A stretch of 64,000 nt of DNA from Sitta carolinensis (Eukaryota; Chordata; Aves; Passeriformes; Sittidae): the NCBI GenBank assembly GCA_032173965.1, contig JAVUNC010000004.1, positions 26,513,001 to 26,577,000 on the forward strand, read 5' to 3'. The notes under the pieces are model-generated. The model was given only the letters and a program-made list of their open reading frames with translations. It searched no databases and was not told the origin of the DNA. This document shows, piece by piece, positions 38,506-50,226 of the stretch. The translations under genes were made by a program, and so were the position numbers. Within the stretch, counting starts at the first letter, position 1. The number at the start of each line of letters is the position of its first letter.

Positions 38506-40064
38506 GTTTTTTGTTTCCTAATTTCAATTCTACACACTTGGGCAATGATTTAATATTTCTCCTAAGTAGCCCATTCCTGCTCCTTTCACTGAATATGTGC
38601 TTCCTTTTTTGCATGTGAGCTCAGTCAGGTGTTTCCTATTCATCCTGTTGGCCATACCTTTTGAACACTCTCTTCCATGAACAAGGAGGAGCAGCAGTGG
38701 AGCAAAGCTACCACCAGACTAAGACTTAATTGTTTAAAGTATGACTTTAAGCTCTACTTAGTGGGCATAAGTCACTTTGAAAGGAAAAAGAATGTTTGCG
38801 TCCTGACCTTGGCTCCCAGGAGAGACAGCTAGCAGTCCAGACTTGTAACTTCAAGACAAATATTCAATGAGGTTACACCTTACTGTTCTAGGTTATTTCT
38901 GGCCAGGAAATCTTTGCTGAATAGTGTTCAAGCTCAAAAAGCCCAGTAAAAATGCTCCCTACTTTCCTCACAAATCAGAACACAAGCGCAGACATTATAG
39001 AACTTCTCAGGCAAATGCATAAAGCAAATTTTGCCTTTCTTATGGTGTGTTCACCAAACCTAAAATTTCTGAAGTTCCCCAAACTTAAATAAATGCTCTA
39101 ATATTTAAACCACAGGACAGACACCACAAAGTCTACATTTAGTACAGTAATGAAGATCATCAAATGTCAGTCTGCATGTTGAATTTGTTCTCAGTGTGCC
39201 AATCAGTTTTGACCTCTTTATATGCAAGCTACCTCTTGCTTTAACATCTCAAGGAGAATGCCATTACATTCCTCCCCTCTGACTAAATAAGTAGTCACTT
39301 CAGTTGGCAGTGTAGTTACTCTTCTTCCACTGAATATCAATAGCAAGAAATGCAAGTAGAGGTTTGAGGAGTGCATATGTAATTACTACCAGAGCTGACC
39401 GGCAGTACAAAGCTGTAAAAGCAGCTGGGAAGGTAAAAAAAACCACAAACAAACAAACAATAACCCCCCCCCACACACATCTCTCCCTTTTAACTGATTA
39501 GATTTTTGTGGGACTTTTTTTTGGGTCAAGCTGTTGTATGAAAAGTGGAGCAGAATTTTCATAGTCACATAGACAAGATGAACAGCAGGTTCTGAGGCTG
39601 ATTATAATGAAGACTTTGCCTCAAAAATGACACAAAAGATAAAATACAAGCTGAGTTATTTAAGCCAAGATTTTGACTTCATTTAACATATAACTTAAGT
39701 ATACACTTAGTCACTTCCAAATGTCAATTTGTACTCATCTCATAGAGAAGATAAGACAGAAAGGGTAGATCTGTGCTTAACAGAATAAGTATTTAGAACT
39801 AAGGAACAGTTACCACTCTGCAGAAATGACTAAAATCAGTGACTTCATGGTACTTAGTAATTTTTTGTCACCTTTTGGATGAGAGCCAGTAATTGGCAGT
39901 TTGAATGAAAATTTTGATTTTACATAGATCATTTTAACACACATTCTATTTTAGCCACTGAAATCTTAATTTTAATATTGACTGGAGGTGAGGAAATGTT
40001 GATGGAGGAGCTGCAAGGCACCTTCTCTGAGAAGAGACATTGGATTGTCTCACGACAGACATAG

Positions 40065-40690
40065 TTTGCTCTTTTAGTTTTAAGCCATTCCCCCTTGTCC
40101 CATCATAATGTGACATTTAAAAAGTCCCTCTGCAGCTTTCTTGCAGACCCTCTGTACATACTTGAAGTGTGCAATAAGGTCTGCCTTGAGCCTTCTCTTC
40201 TCCAGGCTTAACAGACCCTATCTTTTAGGCCTGTCTTCCTAGGAAAGGTGTTCCCCTGACCCTCCTCTGGATTTATTCCAAGGGCCTGCGCTGTTCTTGT
40301 GCTGGGACACCTGAGCTGGACACGGTATTCCAGATGGGAGTTCACAGGAGCAGAACAGAGAGAGAAAATCACCTCCCTCAACCTGCTGGCCACATTGCTT
40401 TTTCTGCAGTCCACAATATGGATGGCTTTCTGGGCTGCAAGCACACCCTGCCATGTCTTGTTTACTTGATCTCCTTGTCAACCAACAGCTCCAGTTTGAG
40501 ATTGTCCAGACCCACATGCAAGAGCTTGTACCTGGCCTTGTTGAGCTTCATGAGGTTCCCACTGGTTCACCTCCCCAGTGTGGCAAGGTCCCCCCATAGG
40601 GCATCCCTTCCTTCCAGCAAATCATCTGCACCACACAGCTTGGTGTCATTGACAAACTTATATGTTAGTCCCTATGTCTGATCCATGAGT
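40065..40690 (-). mobile_element. CR1 LINE fragment
   Basis: Antisense CR1: CCCCCTTGTCCCATCA, AGCCTTCTCTTCTCCAGGCT, CACCTGAGCTGGACACGGTA, ATGGATGGCTTTCTGGGCTG, GCCTTGTTGAGCTTCATGAGG and CACCACACAGCTTGGTGTCA are in order. This is one of the better-preserved copies. Frames of 78-115 codons on both strands within it are CR1 sequence or its shadow, interrupted by stops. Confidence 0.88.
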
Positions 40691-41924
40691 TTTTTCATCT
40701 TTACTTTCTTTTCTGACTCTGTTGATGAGAGGGACTGAAAGAACATCTGGATGATCAGTGGGCAGCAGGACAAGGTCAACTCAACACATTCAAAAAAACC
40801 CAAACACTTAGTCTCTCAAAGACATCTTAAAATTGATTTCTTAACCTCAGATAAAGAAAACAGAAAGCAAAGTCTTTAGAATGATCAGGTTTTCCAATGA
40901 AGACAGTCACAATTTTGTAATCCTAGAATCCTTTCAAATTAAGCAATTAAAAATTAACAAAGTTCTAGAGTCAAAAAACTTGTATTATTATTAAATCCAT
41001 TTTACAGCAGAGTTGGTGACCCGGACACCTACAGTTTATACTTGAATATAAAATAAATTTTTCATTAACATGAAAATTATTTCACTTGAAGAATTTCTGA
41101 ATCTTCCAGGTTATATTTTGACATAAGATTATTCAGATGGCGAGACTTAGAAGTGATTAACACCTCAGTCATGAAAGTAACCTTCAGAACAAGAGATTGT
41201 AACACATTGTGTTTAATTACTTAGTCCTTTTAAAATTTTATACTGAGCATCTGAAGTGAAATGAATATCAGAGATTTCATTATTTTTTTAATATCAAACT
41301 CAGTGAAATACTGATATATATATATTTTTTTCTAATTTCGTTCTTTACATAATTGTGTAGGAGTGCACATTCAGAATGAAACTCAGACTACTTTGTATCA
41401 ATGATCTGTACTCCTAGATTATATTTTGCTTCTAGTTTTAATTTGCTGATTAAATTTTGTTTGATTTATAATTCCACAGTCATGAAAGTTTCACTTGTTT
41501 ACAGTGTATCTTCATATTCCCTCACAAAGAACCTTGGTAACCTATCAAGCCAAAATAATTGTTACATACCCTTTGATATCCTTAGATTATGAACAAATTT
41601 CCTGTATTTATAATAACATTTACAAAATCAAAGGATTCTCGAGTCAGAGAAAAGAGTCCCTGAGTAAGACATATTTCAAAAGCTATCTTAGTGTAAAGAA
41701 TACCATGAAAGCCTGGTGTTTTCTTACTCAGAATATCTACCCTCTGTGCACGTTAAGACTCATAGTTGGTACGTTACAAAGCAAAATGTTTAATTGTTTG
41801 CTTCTTTAGATTTGAAGTATAAATTCAACAGTTATTGTTATAAACAGTAATATTTATTACTCCAGACAACAAATGGCTGTTTAGACAAAACATGCTTTAG
41901 ATTCAGTGACTCGCAAGGTGTTAC

Positions 41925-42248
41925 TGTGGGACACAGAGGAAACACACAGCACACACACTCCCCACAGGTTTCAGAGCACAAAAGAAGAAGCAAGGTTTAT
42001 TGTTGACCTCAGCTTATATAATTTCCAGGACACTGACCAGGGATTGGACAATGAAGTTACCACCTCTCCAACCCCACTGCTCAAACAAGAAGTCCTTCAT
42101 GTGACATCTCTGACAAAGGAATGAAAACAACAGTCCTTGTTTATCTTACGATTCATGGGAATCTGACTGCTAATAGGTAAACACTCAGAAGGCTTTCAAT
42201 CTCAGGGCGACCCAAGGCATCTTCCATTATATGTTTTTATATCTAACA
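41925..42248 (-). mobile_element. LTR-like unit on the minus strand
   Basis: Read on the minus strand it begins TGTTAGATATAAAA, has TTATATAA (42014-42021) followed closely by AATAAA (41996-42001) and ends GTGTCCCACA, so TG...CA boundaries, a TATA box and a polyadenylation signal are all present in order. No convincing target-site duplication was found (GTTAC on one side, CTCTGG on the other). It may be an old ERVK-like solo LTR. Same strand as EYS, so its polyadenylation signal lies in sense orientation within the intron. Confidence 0.5.
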
Positions 42249-42425
42249 CTCTGGTACCACCAATGTTCAAGCAAAAAGCAGTAACAGCTGTGATCTTGAG
42301 TAAAGACCTATTCTACTTAGAACTTTCAGAAGTGCTTTATGAAATCATTTTATTTCTTATTTTACTCTAGGAAAAAAACAGTTTCTTACATGCCCACATC
42401 GCCAGAGTTTTATTCTCCGAAGTAT

Positions 42426-42430
42426 CTGGT
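42426..42430. repeat. Target-site duplication, left copy (CTGGT)
   Basis: Identical to 44330-44334; directly precedes the TG of the LTR. Confidence 0.8.
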
Positions 42431-44329
42431 TGTCATGGTTTAACGAAGTCTGGTTTTCAGCTGGGGGTTCCCTGTGGGGACCTGGCTGAGCCAATCAGCT
42501 GGCAAGTTTTGGAGAGCCAATCAGTTGGCTAGTTTTGAAGATTGACACCCAATTAAACCACTTAAAAGAGTTGAATCCGCCTTTGTGGAAAAACACATTT
42601 AAGAACCAACAAACCTGGGAAAAAGCTCTCTTGGCTTCCAGCCTTGGAACAGGTGACTGGCTGACCCAGGCTCCCGTGGCTGGGCCGGATTCTGCTGCGG
42701 CGCTGGCCGGGCCGGCCTCACGCGGCCCGTGCGGCCAGGTCGGTGCACAGCTCGGCTGAGATTGCTGCCACCGCCCGGTCATTCCGCTGGGCCTAGCCCA
42801 ACGCCACGAGCAACCACGCAGCTGGAACTGCTTGGCTGAAGTGGCAGTGCCGCATGGCTGGGGCAGTCCAGCAGAGCCATGGCTTTGGAGCATGGCTCAG
42901 AAATGAACTTTGTTTAATCCAGGACCAGCGCTGGGAGTGGCCCCATGGCTGGCACAGGGGTTGGCCTTGAGGCCAGGAGTGGCCGGGGCCTGGAGTGACC
43001 ACTGCTGGCTTAGTCTGGGAACGGCCACATGGCCGGAACTGTGTGGCTATAGTTTTCTTGGCATGACTCCCAAAGGACTTGCTTTGCATAGCCGCTTGTA
43101 GGCAGCCATGATGCAGACAGAAGGACAAAAGCAGCAGGAAGCAGTTGTTTTTTTTTTTTCCTCTTCCCACTGCCCTGCATGAAAGAAAGGCACAGGGGTG
43201 GTGCTGGCAGCCAACATGATTCACACAGTGCCAGTGGGTGCCACGTGATAGGCAGCAACAGACACAGCGATACCTCAATTGTGGATCCTGGATGAGATCA
43301 ACCTTTCAGTGTTGCAGAATACTATAAAAACTGTTTCAATTGATAAAGCTTGAGAACAAACAAACCTACAAACATCAATTGTCTCCCAAATCAGGAACAG
43401 GAAAAGGTGAAGACACGTAGAGGAAACAGCATGGGACACTGAGGTCAATGAAGAAGCCAAATTCTAGATGGGAGGGGATTGAGGAGATGCCTTAGTTTTG
43501 GGCTGAAATTCTTTTTTATGGCTATGGTGAAGGTATATTTGATATATATCAGACTTTGTTTTTTCCCTGCAATTCATGTAATGCATTGGGATGTAGCATT
43601 CTAACCACAGCCATGAGCAGAAGCGCCAGTGTTGAAACAGGGAGATGTTGCAGTAGTTGTAATCCAATGAGGAGCTTGAACAGCGAGAGAGGAGAGAGAT
43701 GAGAGACTTTGCCCCGGGACAGAAGAAGAAAACCTTTCTTCCCAGAGATGTATGAAAAGCTTTTGTTTTTTTATGCTAGAACAGCTCATCCTTAAAATAG
43801 CACCCCACTAAGTTGACATGGCCCATAAACACAGCTGTGAGAGGGCTGCTGAAGATGGGAGGGACTTCATGATTGCAGATTTCTGGGTGGCTGCTGTTCA
43901 TGGAAATTAAAATCCACAAGAAAACTATTTTCTGTGGAGAAGTCTCCATAGCATGGCAAGAGAGACTCCTTTCTCTAAGAGAACTGAAGAAAGACTATTT
44001 TAGAAGTGATAAACAGACTGAAAGTCCCAGATTTTGTCTCTTGGCATTGTAAGTGGGAAAGAAAAGACAGTGTGGGGGGAGAAGTGTTCTGAAGGTTTTA
44101 TTCTGATTTTTTATTATTTTTTCTTTTAGTTCTGTTAATAAAGTTTTCTTAATAGCCTTTAAAGTTTTGAGCCTGTTTTGGACTCCTCTTCCTAATCCAT
44201 ATCTCACAGCAGGAAATTGAATGAATATGCTGGCCAGCACTAAACCTTCTACGTTAATTGGTGCATTGGTGAACCAAAACCACAACATTTAATTGGTATT
44301 TCTGCCTGCTTTTCTCTGAAACCACCACA
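42431..44329 (+). mobile_element. Full-length solo LTR, same family as 5205-6611, with 5-base duplication
   Basis: 1,899-base unit beginning TGTCATGGTTTAA and ending ACCACCACA, flanked by CTGGT at 42426-42430 and 44330-44334. AATAAA at 44137-44142 follows a T-rich tract, and the same arrangement (with CATAAA) occurs in the copy at 5.2 kb. Shared blocks include the TGTT/CATGG start, a block ending GCTGTTCATG, a block rich in GTGGGG/GTGTGG followed by GAAGGTT, and TTTCTGCCTG just before the end. It is about 490 bases longer than the first copy, so the two are diverged or belong to subfamilies. It includes a GC-rich part (42.65-43.2 kb) whose open frames are spurious, and an internal T-run near 43.15 kb. 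Antisense to EYS. Confidence 0.85.
44137..44142 (+). terminator. Polyadenylation signal of the 1.9 kb solo LTR
   Basis: AATAAA in TGTTAATAAAGTTTTC, about 190 bases before the LTR end, preceded by a T-rich tract. Confidence 0.5.
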
Positions 44330-44334
44330 CTGGT
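44330..44334. repeat. Target-site duplication, right copy (CTGGT)
   Basis: Directly follows the terminal CA of the LTR and matches 42426-42430. Confidence 0.8.
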
Positions 44335-46286
44335 GTAAGGATTTTAACCAGGGTACAGTAGTGATATTTACAGCTTAGGAAGACCATTGCTGCTGCCACT
44401 GAAATCATGACAGAATACACCTGTGCATTTTTACTCCAAATGGTGATCATCTTTTTTAAGATTCTATGTGACATGCAAAGCATTAGATTTTATATTAGCA
44501 GTGTGGATAACAAACTATATTTTCAAACAAATTATTTCTACTGTATTTTTTTAAAAAAATCTATTTAAAATAAAACAGAATTATGGACAATATAAAATAA
44601 ATCCAAAATAACATAAATTCATGGAGAATTAAAATTTTTACGAAATACATTATTTGCCAGAATTTTAGAGGCAACAGAGCAGAGATCAGTGTCTAAGGAC
44701 TGCCTTCTCTAAAACAGTAAAATACAGGATGACAAAAAAAAAATTCAGACTGTCTAATAAAAGTTAATAATTTTAAAATAAGATTGAATAAACAAAATGA
44801 AATATATTAACATTTTGGCCTGACCAATTCAATATATTTTAATTTGTTTCCAGTTTCCATTCATTTATAAGTATATAATGTTCTAATAGTTGATGATTGA
44901 AGTCCTCAGTATATTAAAACATTTTTGGTTTTTAAATTGAACTGATCATTGGTGTCATCTGTTTTTAAAGGGGCCTGGTCTTTGAAAGAAAAGTTGTTCT
45001 TAAAGTGCAGCTAATTGGAAAAAAAAAAATCACAAAAAGACCACAATAAAAACCCAACATCTTCTCCTTTTTGGTTAAATATGTTAGGAAAAAAGCACTA
45101 AAATCAAACTCCTTTGTCAATAATTAAGAATCAGGTCAAAAGTGCACCTGCAGATTGCTTGTTCCTTTTCAATATAGAATCTCCTAAGTGCTCATGTGCA
45201 GGTGTCATGTCTTTTATAAATATAACAGGCAATTCTTACAGAAACATGTACGTAAAGTTTAATACAACTGTTTTAACATTTATTAGTTAGTAATTACATC
45301 TGCAGCACAATGAACTTCTTGACACCCAAGAAATACTACTTAGAACACAGGCCATCTGAAGAAAATATTGCAGGGGAGGCTTTAAAAGATTTAGGCAGGA
45401 AAATGATATAGATTTTTTCATTTTTTGCTGAAATGTTATGGATGATTTTGAAGAACAGTGCACAAGTGATATGTGGACTAAGATTTGTGGTGAATGAAAT
45501 AAGGATATACAGCTTTATAGAAATTCCCAAAACTGTACTTGTTCTTTGTTCTGGGAGAATTACATTCCTCTCAGTTCAGTGGATGCAAATTGCATCCTTT
45601 TTTATCTTGTACATTATGTAGTATGTAGTATCACAGGCTGGAGTAGTTAGGAAAAAACATTTCATGCAGAAAAAATGCAGAAATTATTCAGCTTGAGGAA
45701 ACAACTCTAAATATTTCTGTAGTCATATGATCCATGTTGCTTAAGATGGATCTATCAAAACATTGTGTATGAACTATCTCAGCAACACACTGAGAATTTA
45801 AATAAAAGTCAGCATCATTTTAGGGCAATTTTACTGCATCTCTACCCATTCAATATTTTGTCATGACTCTAAAACTGTAAAGATTAGCACTAAATGCTAA
45901 TTTAGTCAATCCAATGGGTCAAAAAGTCAAGGTGTTTCTATGGTTCTGTGCAAATTCAAAGGACAACATAACATTATATTGTTAGCAAAATTTACTCTCT
46001 ATCTCTGGTAATAGTTTTTCTTGGCTGAATTAAAAGGAATACACATTAATTTTCTTTGTTCTGTACAATAACTCATTTCAACTGAATGTATGGGTGATTA
46101 AAGAAATTATAATTCAAGTTTTAATATAAATAATATTGAGCTACTTTAAAAGATTTAGATAAAATTCTATTTGAGTTAGTAGTGATTTATTCTCCAAAAA
46201 GGAGATTTTTTTTTCTTGCTATAATATTTAAACCATGTAAAACATGTGAAATAAACTTCTTTTCTGTGGTAAAGAGTAGATCATAC

Positions 46287-46432
46287 CTGCGAATCCAGGT
46301 AGACAGAGACACTGATAGCCTCCAAGCCTATTGATGCAGCTTCCTCCATGTAAACAAGGTAAAGTTTCACACTCATTTACGTCCATCTCACACAGAGACC
46401 CATAGTATCCAGGTGCACAGTTACAAATGAAT
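46287..46432 (-). CDS. EYS: EYS internal exon (human exon 19 equivalent), EGF-like
   Basis: 146 bases, acceptor TTCTACAG/A, donor GCAG/GTATGA. The first base finishes the split Arg codon, giving RFICNCAPGYYGSLC, the end of one EGF domain. A calcium-binding-type domain follows (EMDVNEC, then CLHGGSC, an O-fucose consensus, and CINRLGGYQCLC, a hydroxylation consensus). It ends after PGFA with one base of a Gly codon. The domain's sixth cysteine is in the next exon, 19 kb away. Both cysteine spacing and frame are intact. Confidence 0.92.
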
Positions 46433-47006
46433 CTGTAGAAAAGGGAAAATCAGGTTTGTCAATGGAAATAACAGTGGGATCTATTTCAGTATTTTAAAGC
46501 CTTATGCATCTCCTGATGCCAAGTCAGTGTCCCTAATCCTCATCCATATTAAAATAATGAACAGAGTTTTCTCGTTTCCATGTTTCTGAAGCAAAGAGCA
46601 TGATTTAGTTTTGGTTAAATTAATAGAAAAAATTGTCACAGTAATTTTAACTGAATGTATAAGAAATTACTAAAGGGCTAATGATCTTCTGGCACAAGTC
46701 TGAATAACTTGTGAAGTGCTGTTAAACAAACACATGGTTTGTAGTCTTAACTCAAGGTCAATTTTCTTCTATTTTAGTCATTTTCAAAATTAAAAAAAAA
46801 TACCCAAAAATATGTAAGGAGGGAAATAACAAGTCATGCAGAAGACATTTTCCCTTCTATCTTCCTTTAAGGTCACATGAGGAAAAAAAAAAAAAGTCAG
46901 TAGCATTTGATTACTCCATTTTAACTTTTCATATGGTGAAGATGCCATCCAAACCCAGAATTAACATAAGGAAATCAGGCAAACTTTTCATTTAGTAGTA
47001 ACTAAC
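46433..47006 (-). other. EYS: EYS intron between the exon-18 and exon-19 equivalents
   Basis: 574 bases, AT-rich, with short poly-A runs near 46.79 and 46.88 kb. No mobile element recognised. Confidence 0.85.
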
Positions 47007-47114
47007 CTGTTTATGAGATCCAGGCAAGTTCCATTATTCTTGCATGGTCTTGAAAAGCATTCATTAATCTCCACTTCACACAAGGTCCCAGTAAAGCCAT
47101 GTTGGCAGGAGCAC
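47007..47114 (-). CDS. EYS: EYS internal exon (human exon 18 equivalent), EGF-like
   Basis: 108 bases, acceptor TTGCTAG/G, donor ACAG/GTTAGT. The first base completes the split Arg codon, then [12 protein letters not shown] closes the EGF domain opened by the preceding exon. A new domain opens EVEINEC, with CFSRPC (O-glucose consensus) and CKNNGTC (O-fucose consensus, also an N-glycosylation sequon). It ends LIN plus AG of another split Arg. It lies 574 bases from the next exon and 1,172 bases from the previous one, so three exons form a tight cluster between two long introns. Confidence 0.92.
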
Positions 47115-48286
47115 CTAGCAAAAAGGAAGTCACAGCATTACTTTTTAGGTCATTATAAAGATGTGGGGAAAATATGGCAGATGTTGAGATGTATTAATTA
47201 AATGGTACCAAAATCATGTTTACTTTTTACTGATAATCACAAAGGGCAAGCATCAAGAATTGTACAAGCATCAAGAAGTACTGAACCCCAGTAAATAAGA
47301 CTTTTGTTATCATTAGCTGAAGGCCACAGGCTTTGTGCTGACCCCTCTCTGCAAGTGCTTTCTAAGAACTTGCCTTGACCTGTTCTACTTTTTACTTATT
47401 TTAACATCTGCCCTGCAGCCAACTGACTGATGCCTCTCATGCTTTAGCTTCAGTTTTGGAATAGCATCTATGGTGAGGGTGTGAGACCCTGAGGTCTGAC
47501 CATGGTGTTACAAATAACATCCTTGTGTGCTCCACTCCTGAAGGATGGGATGATATCCAGAGGGACCTAGACAGCCTGAAGATGTGAGCTCTTAGGAATT
47601 ACATGAGATTTAACAAGACCAAGTTAAAGTGTGAGGTGCTGCACCTGGGTCAAAGCAGCCCTGATATCAACACAGGCTGGGGGATGAAGAGATTGAGAGC
47701 AGCCCTGATGAGAAGGACTTGGGGGTGCTGGTGAGTGAGAGGCTCCAAGAAGGCCTGAGACAGAAGATGAGAAAAAACCCACTGTGAACATCATAGTTCT
47801 CCTGACAAAGACTTCCAGATGCCAGTGACCCACAGTAGGAATGCCAGTTCTTCAGGAAGAAAAAAATCACTGATCACAGGATGCACACAGATATTGGGAG
47901 GGTAATCAAAACCTAGAGACATAATTGCAAGATTTCTTTTATAACATCTATAACTACATTCTTCATTAAGTTTTGCCATTGATTTCAGCTCAGATTGTTT
48001 GCACTATTGTAACTGGACTAACAATAACTCTTCTTTTTTAAATTAGATACCTATAATTTTAATTAGCCCTACAATAAATTCGTGGGGTCATATTTATGGT
48101 ATATATATATTACTTTTTGCAGACAAGAAGATTTAGACTATAATGTAGCTGTCAAACACATTACCACATCCCCCCCTGCCCCCTTCACTGAAGGTCAGCA
48201 AATATGAGACAGGCAAAGTACCAAAGGAAAATCTATGATGATAAAAATCCATGTATCATATCTGTCATTCAAATAATTTTCCTGAC
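47115..48286 (-). other. EYS: EYS intron between the exon-17 and exon-18 equivalents
   Basis: 1,172 bases, containing a plus-oriented CR1 fragment at about 47490-47775. The rest is unique AT-rich sequence. Confidence 0.85.
47490..47775 (+). mobile_element. CR1 LINE fragment in the exon-17/18 intron
   Basis: Sense CR1: GAGGGACCTAGACAGCCTGAA, AGATTTAACAAGACCAAGT, GTGAGGTGCTGCACCTGGGT, CAGGCTGGGGGATGA and AGAAGGACTTGGGGGTGCTG. Truncated at both ends. Confidence 0.85.
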
Positions 48287-48383
48287 CTGTAGTGGTTGAC
48301 CCCATCCACACAGAGACCTCCATTCTGGCATGGATGGGAGATGCACTCATCACTGTTAACTTCGCAGTAAGTACCCTCGAATC
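48287..48383 (-). CDS. EYS: EYS internal exon (human exon 17 equivalent), EGF-like
   Basis: 97 bases, acceptor TTTCAG/GA, donor ACAG/GTCAGG. The first two bases complete the Gly codon left open by the preceding exon, giving KT-GFEGTYC across the junction, so the sixth cysteine of the preceding EGF domain is supplied here. It then opens a calcium-binding-type EGF domain (EVNSDEC) with CISHPC (O-glucose consensus) and CVDGVNHY. It ends with AG, two bases of an Arg codon finished by the next exon, and [12 protein letters not shown] across that junction fits the Asp/Asn beta-hydroxylation consensus. Too short for gene prediction alone; support comes from frame continuity on both sides and correct splice sites. 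Confidence 0.9.
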
Positions 48384-48469
48384 CTGAAACACAGATTTCA
48401 TTAACTGTGAGTGAACGAACTCTACTCTTTGATGTGAATACAGGGGTCACAGATTCTCGTGGAGGTTTG

Positions 48470-48870
48470 GCTATCTGAGCCCAGGACTAACTCAGACAGT
48501 GGAAGTGGCTGGCCTGGGGAACCTCAGCTGTACTCAAAGCTGTTCAAGAAAAGCCTGAGAGGAGCACCAGCAATGGCTACCTCTTCTCTTTGGAGCATTT
48601 AAGCTGAAGCTCAGCCCTTGGTATCTGACTGAGCTATGTTGCAGCCATGGACAATGCCTAGCTGTGTAGTGTGCTGACTTTGGCCTACAGACAGTCTCCC
48701 TGGCATGACCTTGGAACCTTGACTGGCATCCTCTGCTGTTCCTCGACACAGCCACTGGTGCTGCCCTGCCTTCTCATCCACATACTGTCAGACTTCTGGC
48801 TGACCTTTGCTTCTGAAGGGCCCAGCCCTTACTGCTCACTGACCTGAAGATCAGGACTACAAGTAGAAGT
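48470..48870. other. Moderately GC-rich unidentified intronic block
   Basis: Higher GC than its surroundings, with no long open frame on either strand (73 codons at most, without domain) and no CR1 or LTR landmarks that I recognise. It lies 90 bases upstream (in gene direction) of the 97-base EYS exon. It could be an old unclassified repeat. Confidence 0.4.
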
Positions 48871-50226
48871 AACCCTGAAAGGACTTTCTCCAACTATTTT
48901 TGTTCTTTAGCTTCAGCAAGTTAATTTCCAGACAGTATATGAAGTCTCAACATACTTTAACGAACCAGAGAGAACAGATTTGGATAGAGCATCTGGATAA
49001 ATATACTGGGGAAATGTAACCCATTTTAAAGGACTGAAAAGGCTTTCTTGGAGAGTATGTGACAAAATCAGAAACTAAAAGCTAATTCAGTAATAAATAT
49101 ATTAGAGAGAGTAGTGGAAGTTAGAGGACCACTTTTATTCAAAGGAGTCTAGTTGAGAAAAAAAAAAAACCAACTGGTTTTAATATTAAAATAAAAAGAA
49201 AAGATGGTTAAGGTCTTATCTGCACAATACATTACTTGCATAATACATTACATTTGCCGGTGTAAATGTTCCAGAATATGCACTAAAACGAAATAAGACA
49301 TTTTTCAGTGATACATGAACCCTATTTCTGCTCTTAGACAGCATACCTCTTACAACATTTGCATAAATAGTGTTCTGCTAAATGCATACTTGTGCTAAAA
49401 TTCTATATGTATGGCGGAGAAACTATAACTTAGTTGAATTTTGCACAAATTTAATATATTTGTTTTCAATTGATGGAGAAATTAAACCATCGCAATGAGC
49501 AAACTTATTTGCATTGTATAGCTAATATTTGAGTGTTGTTTGCAGGTTGCCTAAAGACCATTTATAGAGTTTACCAAAGTGATTTTGAACATCACTTAGA
49601 TAAAAAAACTAAATTGAAACAAAATCAAATTTAGCTATTGAAATTCAGCATATATTGTTATAAGTATGGCAAAGGTTCTACTGGATTCTTTATTAAAGCA
49701 ATAATCAAAAATTGTTATCTGTACTTTTTTAGATACCCAAATAAGAATACATATATTTTTTTTTTGTTATATTATGCATTTGTGGTTTTCAAAGTACTTA
49801 ATGAAGGTGGGGAAATCATGAAAGACCACTGTTAGAATAGCATGGCTTATTTTTATCTGGAGAAAATCATGACTGGAAAAAATAAGTGTCTTGGCCAGAG
49901 TTGCAGAGAAAGCTGCAGAAAGAAATCTCTGCTAGTGCTCCAATATATGATCTAAACATGAGCCCACATCAAAGCAGCTGGTATTTTCTTCTTATTAGGA
50001 TTATTTCTGTTCAATAACTTTTGGGCCTGACTGACATGAGTTCTTAATATTTGCCGAAGTTTTCACAGCAATGTTACTATAAAGCTGGAAAAATAAAGCC
50101 TGTAACATTTCTCAAACTAGACTTTCAGTTTTACTCACTTATGCTGTTATGGTGTTATTCTTTTTTTCAAAAAATTCTTGAGTACGAAAGGATACCCTCA
50201 TTGTTTTTCCTATTTGAACATTTCAC

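Larger units (their letters stand above)
27336..46286 (-). other. EYS: EYS intron between the exon-19 and exon-20 equivalents
   Basis: 18,951 bases, the longest complete intron here and the most repeat-laden. It holds a 402-base solo LTR, several CR1 pieces of both orientations including a nested pair, ERV LTR fragments near 28.4 and 34 kb, a minus-strand LTR-like unit at 41925-42248 and a 1.9 kb solo LTR. Between these the sequence is AT-rich; nothing is recognised in 28.6-30.1, 32.1-33.1, 35.2-37.4, 38.5-40.0, 40.7-41.9 and 44.3-46.3 kb apart from simple repeats. Confidence 0.8.

Noticed and set aside
42793..43278. 161-codon minus-strand open frame
   Set aside because: Inside the duplication-flanked LTR. 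Overlapping frames on both strands and no retroviral motif.
5200..44334. The two long LTRs as the ends of one provirus
   Set aside because: They have different target-site duplications and EYS exons and unrelated sequence between them, so they are separate insertions.
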